A stretch of DNA of 33,939 bases from Hyphomicrobiales bacterium. GTDB taxonomy: Bacteria; Pseudomonadota; Alphaproteobacteria; Rhizobiales; Rhizobiaceae. Position 1 is the stretch's first letter. Every line of letters begins with the position of its first letter. This document shows, one piece after another, positions 22,089 to 30,527 of the stretch. The position numbers and the translations under genes were made by a program. The stretch is from assembly GCA_900472605.1 (NCBI GenBank), contig UCJD01000069.1, positions 1-33,939 of the forward strand, in the 5' to 3' direction. The notes under the pieces are model-generated. The model was not told the DNA's origin. It saw only the letters and a list, made by a program, of their open reading frames with translations, and did no database searches.

Positions 22089-23300
22089 TCATGTGGGCTC
22101 GGCGGGCTTATCCCAGAGCCAGGAAAACAGCAGCGTTTCGCCGAGCTCCAGCACCGCATCCACGGCGCGGCTGCTGAGAGAGCCTTCCTCGACCGAGGTC
22201 TTGGTGTAGAGCGGCACTTCGCGCAGCAGTCTGCTACCAGCGAAAAGCCGTAGCGTTCCAACCTCGCGATCTGCATCGACCGGTGCCGGCAGCGGCCAGT
22301 GGTAGACGATGCGGGCGGCCAGGCGGTCGGGATTGTTGACGGGGATGTAGACGCTGATCGGGCTTTTCGCGACGAGTTCGACGCTGCGCGATGCGCCACC
22401 ATAGACGCTCGCCGTGCCGATGACCTCGTTTTCCGCGAAAAGCTGGCGAATCTCGAAGGCGCTGAGGCCCCATTCGAGCACGCGCTTGGCTTCCTCGGTG
22501 CGCTCCTTGTCGGACGCAATGCCACCAAGCGTCATGAACAGCCTGCGGCCGTTGCGCTCGGCCGACGCCACGATCGAGTAGCCCTCGCCTTCGGCAAAGC
22601 CCGTCGCCAGGCCGTCGACACCGAGACCGAAGCCTAGCAGCGGGTTGCGGTTACGCTGGAAAATCTTGTTCCACTCGAAATCCGGCTGGGCGAAGTAGGG
22701 ATAATAGGCCGGGTAGCCCTGTTGCAGGCGCTCCGCCAGCGCGACCATGTCATAAGCCGTGGTCTTGCTCTTGCCATCGGGAAGCCCGGTGGAATTGGCA
22801 AAGAGCGAATGCTGCATGCCGAGCGTCTTTGCGCGTCGCGTCATGCTTTCGGCGAAGGCCGGCTCGCCGCCGCTCATGCCTTCGGCAAGAATGATGCAGC
22901 TGTCGTTGGCGCCCTGAATGGCTATCCCGCGCACGAGATCCTCGACCCGCACGTTGGACTTCAGCGCCGCGAACATGGTCGCGGTGCGCGACGGCGCGCC
23001 GCCGGTACGCCAGGCATATTCTGAGACGGGATACTGGGTATCGAGCGTGATCTGCTTGCTCGTCAGCGCATCGAAGACGAGCTCGACCGTCATCAACTTG
23101 GCGAGAGAGGCCGGCGAGAAGGTCTGATGTTCGTTCTTGGCAAGCAGCACCGTGCCGGTCGATGCCTCGACCATATAGGCTTGCGCTGCCTTGGTGACGA
23201 ACGACTGGTTGGCTTCGGCGGGTGCCGCCACGGCATCGGTGGCAACGAGTTGCGCGAGCGGTAACAGGCAGGCACAGAAACGAAGCATATGTTTCAGCAT
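22089..23300 (-). CDS. D-alanyl-D-alanine carboxypeptidase family protein with degenerate motifs
   Basis: 403-residue periplasmic penicillin-binding protein of the PBP5/DacF type. A signal peptide (about 1-25, MLKHMLRFCACLLPL then ending AVAA) is followed by the peptidase domain with intact motif 1 SLAK (S65, K68). Motif 2, usually S-x-N, reads G130-A-N132. Motif 3, usually K-T-G, reads A232-T-G234 (in GVDGLATGF). A C-terminal beta domain and an apparent amphipathic or membrane-associated tail (LGETLLFSWLW) follow. The start at 23300 has GAGGG five bases upstream; upstream in-frame ATGs have weaker sites. The dac-tmk-holB order is typical of rhizobia. Catalytic competence is uncertain. Confidence 0.88.
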   Translation of the reverse strand: MLKHMLRFCACLLPLAQLVATDAVAAPAEANQSFVTKAAQAYMVEASTGTVLLAKNEHQTFSPASLAKLMTVELVFDALTSKQITLDTQYPVSEYAWRTGGAPSRTATMFAALKSNVRVEDLVRGIAIQGANDSCIILAEGMSGGEPAFAESMTRRAKTLGMQHSLFANSTGLPDGKSKTTAYDMVALAERLQQGYPAYYPYFAQPDFEWNKIFQRNRNPLLGFGLGVDGLATGFAEGEGYSIVASAERNGRRLFMTLGGIASDKERTEEAKRVLEWGLSAFEIRQLFAENEVIGTASVYGGASRSVELVAKSPISVYIPVNNPDRLAARIVYHWPLPAPVDADREVGTLRLFAGSRLLREVPLYTKTSVEEGSLSSRAVDAVLELGETLLFSWLWDKPAEPT

Positions 23301-23342
23301 CGAAACCCTCATCGATCCGGTCTCGAAAGACCTGGGAAACAT

Positions 23343-24443
23343 TTACTTCAGCGCAGCCTTCGCGGCCTTCTGACGCTTGAATGATGCCAGGATGCTGTCT
23401 TCGGTCAAGCCGTCATTGCGGACCATGACCGCGTCGAAGGCGAGATCGACCGTGACGGTCTTCACACCCTCTTCCTGATAGCCCATGGCCATCGATCCCT
23501 GCTGCCAACCGTAGGGGCGCTCATAGGGATAGGGACCGATTTCCGGCAGCACGACCATCTCGCCGAACGACGCGGGCGCAGCATTGTCGAAGGACGGTGC
23601 GCGCAGCGGTGTTGGGACAGGGGCCGCATTGTACGGTGCGCTCGGGGTCGAGCCGGCGTAGGAGGTGATCGACTGCGGAACGGGAACACGGTCCTCAGCC
23701 GGCGGCGTGAAGCCACCGAAGCTCTGGATTTCGTCGCGTGTGATGCGCTTGCTGTTGGAGGCGACCATCACGCCGGTCGCGATCTGCCCCTCGCCCGGAT
23801 AGACACCGGGAATGCGACTGCCCTTCGGAACGTAGGAGGCCATCAGATACGGCATGTCGTGGCCGTCCATACGGGCCTTGCCGACATACTGCACCCGCAC
23901 GTTGCCGGTGCCGCTGTGCTGGAGATCGAGCAGATCGGCGGTCTTGTTCGACAAATCGATGATGCGACCTTCATGATAAGGGCCGCGGTCATTGACACGC
24001 ACGATGATGGAGGAGCCGTTTTCGACGTTGGTGACGCGCGCGTAGCTCGGCAGCGGGAATGTCGGATGCGCGGCGGAAATATGCATCTGGTCGTAGACTT
24101 CGCCGTTGGCCGTCAGGCGACCATGGAAGGCCGAGCCGTACCAGGACGCGATGCCGACCTTGTTGTAGGAGAAATCCTCTTTCGGGAAATAGGTCTTTCC
24201 CTTGACGACATAGGGATTGCCGACGAGGTAGCGACCGCCGCCCTTCGGAATATTGTTGCCGGTGGCGACGCGCGGGCTCGCCTTGACGCCATATTCCTTC
24301 TCGGAGAAATATTCCTTGCCGTGCGTGCGCTTGGCCGTCGTCGTGGGCGCCGTTCCGCAAGCAGTCACTGTCGCGCAGATCAGCGACAATCCTACCCACC
24401 GCATTGGTGTCGCAAGTGCTGCCGCCCCGAAGTCTCGTCTCAT
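23343..24443 (-). CDS. rlpA: RlpA-like septal ring lipoprotein (double-psi beta-barrel)
   Basis: 366-residue outer-membrane lipoprotein. A lipobox V-T-A-C ends the signal peptide, with the lipidated Cys at 29. The double-psi beta-barrel domain (about 95-185) has KVGIASWYGSAFHGRLTANGE, HPTFPLPSYARVTN and the catalytic-type RVNDRGPYHEGRIIDLS. In Pseudomonas RlpA cleaves glycan strands lacking stem peptides. The C-terminal half is Pro/Ala-rich with no recognisable SPOR domain. The ATG at 24443 is preferred since it gives a sensible lipoprotein signal; other in-frame starts exist at 24488 and 24404. Confidence 0.88.
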   Translation of the reverse strand: MRRDFGAAALATPMRWVGLSLICATVTACGTAPTTTAKRTHGKEYFSEKEYGVKASPRVATGNNIPKGGGRYLVGNPYVVKGKTYFPKEDFSYNKVGIASWYGSAFHGRLTANGEVYDQMHISAAHPTFPLPSYARVTNVENGSSIIVRVNDRGPYHEGRIIDLSNKTADLLDLQHSGTGNVRVQYVGKARMDGHDMPYLMASYVPKGSRIPGVYPGEGQIATGVMVASNSKRITRDEIQSFGGFTPPAEDRVPVPQSITSYAGSTPSAPYNAAPVPTPLRAPSFDNAAPASFGEMVVLPEIGPYPYERPYGWQQGSMAMGYQEEGVKTVTVDLAFDAVMVRNDGLTEDSILASFKRQKAAKAALK

Positions 24444-24605
24444 ATGTCCCACGCCGCTCAAGACCGTTATGGCTAAAAGTGCGCCCATCCAGGCAAAACA
24501 AGCCGTACTGCCATCAACCTAACGAGACTTTAATCATGCGGCTTTCGAGGCGAATTTGCGAAAGCTTTCGCCGAGATAGAGACAATTCTAATGAATATGG
24601 TTAAT

Positions 24606-24631
24606 GGATCGCTAAATTAATGAAGCGATCC
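24606..24631 (-). terminator. Hairpin downstream of the LpxQ-like gene
   Basis: GGATCGC at 24606-24612 and GCGATCC at 24625-24631 are perfect complements around a 12-base AT-rich loop, 39 bases past the stop codon of the LpxQ-like gene. No T-tract follows, so terminator function is uncertain. The rest of 24444-24669 is AT-rich and shows no gene; it must also hold the rlpA promoter. Confidence 0.3.
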
Positions 24632-24669
24632 GGCACATCCATTGAGCCTGCGGCGGCGAAGACTGGCTG

Positions 24670-25332
24670 TCAGAAGTGAAACGAGACACCAACGTTAACG
24701 GCATTGGTGATGATGTTGGTCTTCAGATTGTCGCCACTGTCGATCAGCACGTTCACGCGCGAATAGGTTCCCTTGTACTCGACGAAGGTCGACCAACGAT
24801 CGGTAATGCGGAAATCCACACCGGCCTGGGCCTGGAACGTCACGCCGCCGAACTCGTAATCGAAGGTCTTGCCCTGCGGGCGCGTCACTTCGACGTGCGG
24901 GATGTTGACGCCGACGCCGGCGCCGACATAGGGGGTCCATCGCTGCCCCTCCAGCGGGAAGCGATAAAGCGCATTGGCCGTCAGAAGGTTCAAGCCGTCG
25001 GTGAATTCGAAATGCGACCAGCCCGATGTCGCCAGCGTCTTTTCGTCGGCATAGACCTTGTCGTGGGTGTAGTCGATGGAGAGGCCGAGGTTCGGATGAT
25101 TGAGGTTCTCAAGCCACCAGGTGACGCGCGCGCCGTAATAGGGCGGCGAGCCGAAGGATTTGCCTTCCCAGCCGGCATTGAAATGCGTGCCGTCGGAGAC
25201 ATCCACGCCGCTGTGCGGTGCCGTCTGGTAGCCGCCATAGACGGAGAACTGAAGATCTTCGGCTTTTGCCGGAGCGTATAGACAGGCAGCGGTGACGAGT
25301 GCGTACGTGGACAGGCGGAATGCGCGGCGCAT
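24670..25332 (-). CDS. lpxQ: Outer-membrane beta-barrel protein, LpxQ-like lipid A oxidase
   Basis: 220-residue small beta-barrel. A signal peptide (MRRAFRLSTYALVTAACLYA, ending AKA) precedes the mature start EDLQFSVYGGYQTAPHSG. Alternating hydrophobic strands run to a C-terminal aromatic residue (VNVGVSFHF), the usual outer-membrane insertion signal. From memory it resembles rhizobial LpxQ, the oxygen-dependent outer-membrane enzyme that oxidises the proximal glucosamine of lipid A to 2-aminogluconate. If correct, lipid A here would be of the R. etli / R. leguminosarum kind. The ATG at 25332 follows a GGGGACC site. The longer reading frame lacks a signal peptide. A generic porin-like protein is the alternative. 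Confidence 0.65.
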   Translation of the reverse strand: MRRAFRLSTYALVTAACLYAPAKAEDLQFSVYGGYQTAPHSGVDVSDGTHFNAGWEGKSFGSPPYYGARVTWWLENLNHPNLGLSIDYTHDKVYADEKTLATSGWSHFEFTDGLNLLTANALYRFPLEGQRWTPYVGAGVGVNIPHVEVTRPQGKTFDYEFGGVTFQAQAGVDFRITDRWSTFVEYKGTYSRVNVLIDSGDNLKTNIITNAVNVGVSFHF

Positions 25333-25473
25333 GAATGGTCCCCAGGTTGCGATGGCCGGGATATTCGCTGCGGTTTGTAACAGGCCTATTTCAGTCGCAT
25401 CGCCCCACTGTTTGATTGTGGCCCTGTGTCCGGAAGACAACAGTCCTGGATGGTGCCTTCACCAGCGCGCCAG

Positions 25474-26949
25474 TCAACCTCGCGGATGCCGGTCGAGGTA
25501 GTCCGTCAGGATCGTGAGAAGGACGTCGATATCCTCGCTGGTCGTCCGGTGATTGACGATCGCGCAGCGCACCACGAGCTCGCCCCGGAGCGTCGTCCAG
25601 GACGGGACGGCCAATCCCTGCTCGTGAAGATCAAGCACGAGGTCGCGAATGAAATCGTCGTCGGCGTCACGAATACCAAAGCAGACGATGTTGAGGCCAA
25701 CCGGGGCCTTTATTTCGAAGCGCGGATCAGGCGCCAGACTTGCCGCAAGATAGCGTGCGAGTTCGCAGGTACGCGCAATCGCATTGCCCATCCGCTCCGT
25801 TCCCAGCGTTTCGATCGTCATCCAGGTCTTCAACGCACGGAAACCTCTCGACAGATCGGGCCCGAGATCGCAAGGCCATGTCTCACCCGCAGCAAGCCCC
25901 CTGCCCGACCGTTGCAGATAGGCAGCCGGCTGGGCGAATGCGCGCTTATGCGCGTCACTGTCGCGAACCAGAAGAAAGCCGGCATCATAGGGAACATGGC
26001 CCCATTTGTGGAAGTCGAGCGCGATCGATGCCGACCGCTCGATCCCCGAAAACAGTTGACGCATCTCGGGCGCCAGCATGGCAAGTGCCCCAATCGCTCC
26101 ATCGACGTGAAACCAGATGTCTTCCGCTGCCGCGACCGCGGATATCTCGGCCAAAGGATCGATCGCGCCCGTGTTCACCGTGCCGGCCGTGCCGACCACG
26201 AGAAACGGAAGCAAGCCTCGCGCGCGGTCTTCCGCGATCGCATCGATGAGCGCCTTGACGCTCATCCGGCCGGCGTCATCAACCACAATGGACCTCAGGT
26301 TGGCCGAGCCAATGCCCGACAGCTCCATTGCTTGCGCGATGCAGACATGCGCCTGCGCGGAGGTATACGCGACCAACTGGCGATCGGCGGCTCGCAAGCC
26401 ATCCCGGCGCACGGAGTGGCTCAAGGCCTCGGTCCGGGCGATCGTCAGTGCCAGGAAATTGGCCATTGACGAACCCGTGACGAAGAGACCGCTTGCCGAC
26501 AAGGGATAGCCAAGCGCTTCCGCCATCCATCGGGCGACCTGCTTTTCGACCTCGATGCCGACATGATCGCGGCCGCCGCAATTCATGTTCAGGCCGGCGG
26601 CGACCATTTCGGCCACCATGCCGACTGGCGTGCCAGCGCCGTGGACCCAGCCCATGAACAGCGGATGCAGATTGCCGGTGGCGTGGGGAAAGATATGGGT
26701 GCGTATATCGTCGAGCACATCGTCCAGCGCGCGAGGATCATCCGGCAACGAGCGAGCAAACCTGGCGCGCGTGTCAGACGGCATCGGCTGCCAGACCGGC
26801 TTTTGCCTGACATTAGCGATATGATCGATGGTGTCGTCGAGCATGCGGTGCGCTGCTTCGCGAAACGCTTGCCAGTCGGTGGGGTCAAGGCTCGTTGACT
26901 TCTCCAAATCCGACCCCGCCGGCACATCCGTCTTCGCAATCCGTGACAT
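25474..26949 (-). CDS. PLP-dependent decarboxylase, group II (glutamate/aromatic amino acid type)
   Basis: 491-residue fold-type I decarboxylase related to aromatic amino acid, diaminobutyrate and glutamate decarboxylases. Visible features are the substrate-region motif HPLFMGWVHG (95-104), H201 that stacks on PLP, HVDGA with D283 that pairs with the pyridine N, and the Schiff-base lysine K315 in DFHKWGHVPYDAG. Substrate cannot be assigned; it would turn an amino acid (or an amino-acyl conjugate) into an amine. The ATG shares a base with the stop of the upstream PLP gene (TAATG), making it the last gene of a tightly coupled three-gene unit. Confidence 0.88.
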   Translation of the reverse strand: MSRIAKTDVPAGSDLEKSTSLDPTDWQAFREAAHRMLDDTIDHIANVRQKPVWQPMPSDTRARFARSLPDDPRALDDVLDDIRTHIFPHATGNLHPLFMGWVHGAGTPVGMVAEMVAAGLNMNCGGRDHVGIEVEKQVARWMAEALGYPLSASGLFVTGSSMANFLALTIARTEALSHSVRRDGLRAADRQLVAYTSAQAHVCIAQAMELSGIGSANLRSIVVDDAGRMSVKALIDAIAEDRARGLLPFLVVGTAGTVNTGAIDPLAEISAVAAAEDIWFHVDGAIGALAMLAPEMRQLFSGIERSASIALDFHKWGHVPYDAGFLLVRDSDAHKRAFAQPAAYLQRSGRGLAAGETWPCDLGPDLSRGFRALKTWMTIETLGTERMGNAIARTCELARYLAASLAPDPRFEIKAPVGLNIVCFGIRDADDDFIRDLVLDLHEQGLAVPSWTTLRGELVVRCAIVNHRTTSEDIDVLLTILTDYLDRHPRG

Positions 26950-28517
26950 TACATCCCTCGAGAAGACTGGGAGAGGGCAGCCCATTTTTCGAACAGGATA
27001 TCGAGATCATCGGCGATCGGCCGCATTGCCTCCTCCATGGTGTCGCCGCTGCCCAGCCTGTCGGACACCGCATTGATATGGATAGCCGAGGCTGCGACCC
27101 TGAGAATTGCACGGGTGCCGAGATTGACGGCCTGCCCGACGTGGCAGACCGGTCCCACGTCGCTTTCGCGGAGCGCCAGATGGATCCCTTGCGCCTGCGC
27201 AAGCGACGCGAAATCGTTGCCGTCGACAGCCATGGTCAATGGGAAGATGGCGCGATCGACGATATGATCGCCTTCATCGTGGGGATGGATCAATACGCCT
27301 TCGAGATTTTCGGCGCGGGCACGCACATGATCAGCGAAGGCCTGCTTGATACGCCGCTCAACGATGGCGTCGATTCCCGCCATGGGCTCCAACTGCTCCA
27401 GCGCGGCGATCCATCTCAGCCCGAGCCCGAGATTGAAGTGCGACCCGAATTCCTGATCGCCGCGGCTGCGCAAGAGTGCCGGCCAATCATGGAGAGCCGT
27501 GTAATCGGAAAGCCCCGTTGCAAGCGCGGACTTCGTCGTGAGTTCCTCGACGAGCGCCGGCGGTATCGCAAGCGCACCTGCGAAGGGCGGCCCAGCGAGA
27601 AACTTCGAGCCGGTGACCGCGACGAGAAAGCCGTCGGCGATATCGCCAGCCAGAACGTTGGCGTTGCAGCGAAACTGGCAGGCATCGACAAGAACGCGAA
27701 CACGTCCGGGCGCAAGCGTGGAGATGTAACGGGCAGCCTCGCGCGAGACGCCGGTCAGTCCGGTCTTGGATGTATCCAGAACATGGACAAGAACATCCTT
27801 GCCGCGCTTCAGCGCGTCCTTAGCAATTGACGTAACATCGACATCGACATCATCGGCGCTTCGCGCCTGCCCCAGCGCATCGCGGATCGCCACCGCCTGG
27901 ACTTCGACGCGATCGGCGGCAATGCCGGCGAGCATCTCGCCCGCAATCACCGCACGCCCCAGCGCCGTCGCATCCAAAAAGTGGCGTCCCGCGGCAGCGC
28001 GAGGCACGCCGCTGCCGGTTTCTTCCGGCGCGATCAGGATGTTGGTGATCGGACGTGGCGACAGAGCAAGCATCAGGCTAAGTGCGAGAAGCTCAACGTC
28101 CGTTCCGGATGCAGCAAGCACGATGCCGCTCTCGTTGCATCCGATGCTGGCGCCGATACGGCCGCGTATCTCCGCGAACCATTCGCCGACGGCGATCGTG
28201 GCGGTGCCATCCACGCCGAACAAACGCTTCAGTTGATGGCCCGCCGCGGCGAAGCTCTGCGGCGAGATGTTGCTCGCCGTTGTGGACGCGAAGGAAATCT
28301 CGTCCATCGCAGGGACGGTGCGGGTTCCATATCGATTGCGGCCAGTCGAGGCATCCGGCCAGATCCGGCTATCGCCGCCGGCTGCGAACAAAAGCGACAG
28401 CGTGTGGTCTATACCGGCCGCGCCCACCTTGTCCCGGAAATCAGGAACGAGTTCGGCCATGGTCCTGGCAGCGAACATGGTGTTTCCATATCGTGTGATT
28501 TTCGACGCTGCGATCAC
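26949..28517 (-). CDS. Class V-like PLP-dependent enzyme, unknown substrate
   Basis: 522-residue fold-type I PLP enzyme, distantly like cysteine desulfurases and class V aminotransferases. The cofactor-binding pattern is visible as D278-A-C-Q281 and the probable Schiff-base lysine K305 in TGSKFLAGPPFAG. AASGTDVELLAL (135-146) occupies the phosphate-binding position. No catalytic Cys loop of a desulfurase is recognised, so sulfur transfer is unlikely. The N-terminal 80 residues and the specificity are unfamiliar. The GTG at 28517 overlaps the ligase stop by four bases (GTGA). An ATG at 28478 is an alternative start. Confidence 0.75.
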   Translation of the reverse strand: MIAASKITRYGNTMFAARTMAELVPDFRDKVGAAGIDHTLSLLFAAGGDSRIWPDASTGRNRYGTRTVPAMDEISFASTTASNISPQSFAAAGHQLKRLFGVDGTATIAVGEWFAEIRGRIGASIGCNESGIVLAASGTDVELLALSLMLALSPRPITNILIAPEETGSGVPRAAAGRHFLDATALGRAVIAGEMLAGIAADRVEVQAVAIRDALGQARSADDVDVDVTSIAKDALKRGKDVLVHVLDTSKTGLTGVSREAARYISTLAPGRVRVLVDACQFRCNANVLAGDIADGFLVAVTGSKFLAGPPFAGALAIPPALVEELTTKSALATGLSDYTALHDWPALLRSRGDQEFGSHFNLGLGLRWIAALEQLEPMAGIDAIVERRIKQAFADHVRARAENLEGVLIHPHDEGDHIVDRAIFPLTMAVDGNDFASLAQAQGIHLALRESDVGPVCHVGQAVNLGTRAILRVAASAIHINAVSDRLGSGDTMEEAMRPIADDLDILFEKWAALSQSSRGM

Positions 28518-29815
28518 AGTGCTTCCACCAGCGACACGACCCCTGCCTGGCTGGAGCCATGCGCCTGGGGGCCTCGCAGGGCATTCGCTTCCCGTGCGCG
28601 CTTGGCCAGCGCATCTTCGAACGCCGCAAACAGGGTCGCCATTGCCTTTCTCTTGTAGGGAAACACCGTCTCCGAATCCATCGAATGGACGATCATCGCG
28701 ACGTCTGCCTCAAACAGCAGCAAGCGTCCGTCGGACAGTTCGGCGCAATCGATAGCGAAGTAGTCGAGCCCTAGGCGGCGATGCAGCGCTGCAAACGCGT
28801 CGGCGTGCCGCACGGCGAAATCGGTTTCGAAATCCGCCATCCACGATGCCTCCTCGAGCCGCCGCTCGGCATGTTCCGCCATGCCGGCGCTGAGATAGTG
28901 CACCATCCAGTGATCGGAGATCGCGAGGTGGCTCGCATACGGCTTTCCTTCGATGACCGCGATGCGCTGCTTGCGAAACTTGCCGTCCTCATCGCTGTAG
29001 TCGATGAAGGGAGCAATGTAGAACTCGGCTTCCGGGCGACCGGTCAGATAGGCGGCAATCGCCTCCGTCGAACCGATCTTTTCCATTCCGTGACCGGCGT
29101 GGGTACCGATCGGGCGAACGATGATCGGGAAGGATGTCAGTCCGTCGATCAAATCGATCGAGAGTAACTCCGCTGACAGATCAACGAGGGTCTGGCGAGC
29201 GATCCGCGTTGTCAGCGGAGCAAGAATGGCGGGCTCGTTGCGGAAGGCTTCAGACACGCCCTCGCGCGACAGATCGATAACCCGGCGCGGCGCATTGTTC
29301 ACAATCGGCCCGCCCCAACTGTCGAGCAGTCGCTCAAGGTTTTCCAACACGGCCAAATTTTCGGGAGACTCGCCGACGGCGACGAAAGCCACGTCATGTT
29401 CGGGCATATCGTTCAATTGGTATGTTGCCTCGTCGACGTAGTGGAGAAGGATGTTCGCATTGGAAGTCTCCAGCAGGAACTCGATCGGCGTATTTGCCAT
29501 GAAGTCCCCGGGAGTGGCGATCACGAGGACGCGAAGGCCCGCCCCGCTGCCGTTGCGGATATGGTAGTTGCGGCTCATCTCCAGCGCGCCCTTCTGGGTG
29601 ATGGCGGCTTCGTGGCTCTTGCCCAGCGTTTGCAAGATGATCGAGAGGTCCATGAAGGCGCCAGCGTCGGACACGTCGGCGGAAACCCGCGCCATCAGCG
29701 CATCCCAGTAAGGCGAAATGTCCCTGCCTTCATAGATCGTACGAACGATCGCCGCCTTGCCAGCGATTGCGTGCAGATCTTCAAATTCGTGCGTCTGGGC
29801 GGCGGCAATTTTCAC
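28514..29815 (-). CDS. ATP-grasp ligase (RimK/glutathione-synthase-like) with helical N-terminal region
   Basis: 433 residues. The N-terminal 90 form a helical, TPR-like segment (AFMDLSIILQTLGKSHEAAITQKG). A Rossmann-like pre-ATP-grasp domain follows from about 94 (GLRVLVIATPGDF, PIVNNAPRRVIDLSREG). The ATP-grasp core has IIVRPIGTHAGHGMEKI at 231-247 and DYFAIDCAEL...GRLLLFEAD at 351-371, giving metal ligands near D356 and E369; the usual E-x-N is E-A-D. Such enzymes join a carboxylate to an amine via acyl-phosphate. Substrates are unknown. The GTG at 29815 is chosen for GGAG eight bases upstream; the upstream ATG frame reads into non-coding sequence. First gene of the ligase/PLP/decarboxylase unit. 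Confidence 0.78.
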   Translation of the reverse strand: MKIAAAQTHEFEDLHAIAGKAAIVRTIYEGRDISPYWDALMARVSADVSDAGAFMDLSIILQTLGKSHEAAITQKGALEMSRNYHIRNGSGAGLRVLVIATPGDFMANTPIEFLLETSNANILLHYVDEATYQLNDMPEHDVAFVAVGESPENLAVLENLERLLDSWGGPIVNNAPRRVIDLSREGVSEAFRNEPAILAPLTTRIARQTLVDLSAELLSIDLIDGLTSFPIIVRPIGTHAGHGMEKIGSTEAIAAYLTGRPEAEFYIAPFIDYSDEDGKFRKQRIAVIEGKPYASHLAISDHWMVHYLSAGMAEHAERRLEEASWMADFETDFAVRHADAFAALHRRLGLDYFAIDCAELSDGRLLLFEADVAMIVHSMDSETVFPYKRKAMATLFAAFEDALAKRAREANALRGPQAHGSSQAGVVSLVEAL

Positions 29816-30138
29816 GGCATAAACTCCATTGAACCGGCGCGATTGGCTGCGGCGAGACTCGTCGCGACACCACCGGTTGGCAAACATTCGAGTTCACTTG
29901 TGTGCCCGGTTGCTTGCGTGGGCCTTGCTGTTTCGAGCGGACCACACTCCACAGGCATGTGCCGCGACCGGCGGTTCACACTGCCTCACCACCGCTCGCG
30001 TTTATTGCCGCAGACGTGCCAACGTGATCACGATTGCCTTGGAAATCCAGGCTGATGTCAGGGGTATCAACTCTTTTCAGATGAACTCGACGTGTTCGCC
30101 GGTTGCATGGCGCGCACGGCCCAATGGAAAAGCATCGA
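29816..30138. other. Intergenic region upstream of the ATP-grasp operon
   Basis: This 323-base stretch has no convincing gene in any frame. On the minus strand it should carry the promoter of the ligase operon, but no strong -35/-10 or -24/-12 pair was recognised. A perfect palindrome CGTGATCACG lies at 30023-30032. It is also where the missing DNA-binding domain of the upstream response regulator would be expected. No winged helix could be read there. Confidence 0.5.
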
Positions 30139-30510
30139 TCAGTTGGCGTGGCGCGCGCGGGTCACCGCCCGAATTCTGCAATCGAGATCCGGCAGGCCAA
30201 ACGGCTTAACCAGGTAGTCCGTGGCGCCGCAGTTGAAGCCCTCCATCTGGTCGGACACCTGGTCGTGCGCTGTCAGAATGATGATCGGCACATTGTTACT
30301 GCGAGCGCGCAACCTACGAAGCAGCGACAGACCATTTCCGTCGGGAAGACGCAAATCGAGCAGGACGAGGCCGTAGTCGCCGCTGTCGGCTGCGCGCGTC
30401 GCATCCGCGAGCGTGAGGCACCACTCGACGGAATGTCCATGCGCACAGACATGGCCGCAAACGGCATCGCCAAGCACCGCGTTATCTTCCACCAACAGGA
30501 CATTCATCAT
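30139..30510 (-). CDS. Response regulator with receiver domain only
   Basis: 123-residue CheY-like receiver. All phosphorylation residues are intact: acidic pair E8/D9, phospho-acceptor D52 (LLDLRLPDG), switch T80 (ILTAHD) and K102 (LVKPFG). The sequence resembles the receiver of OmpR/PmrA/QseB-type regulators and stops (RIRAVTRARHAN) just where the linker to the winged-helix domain would start. It may be a natural single-domain signalling protein or a truncated regulator. AAGGG lies six bases before the ATG. It is 17 bases downstream of the phosphatase gene and probably cotranscribed with it. No histidine kinase is nearby. Confidence 0.85.
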   Translation of the reverse strand: MMNVLLVEDNAVLGDAVCGHVCAHGHSVEWCLTLADATRAADSGDYGLVLLDLRLPDGNGLSLLRRLRARSNNVPIIILTAHDQVSDQMEGFNCGATDYLVKPFGLPDLDCRIRAVTRARHAN

Positions 30511-30527
30511 GGATCGCCCTTCGGTGC

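Noticed and set aside
25426..26469. Plus-strand frame of 347 codons opposite the decarboxylase gene
   Set aside because: Antisense shadow; Arg/His-rich with no domain character, while the minus-strand decarboxylase has complete cofactor motifs.
29888..30138. Possible remnant of a winged-helix domain after the response regulator (short DISLDFQGNRDHV-like stretch in a shifted frame)
   Set aside because: The resemblance is limited to a few residues, the distance from the receiver is wrong, and no recognition helix follows.
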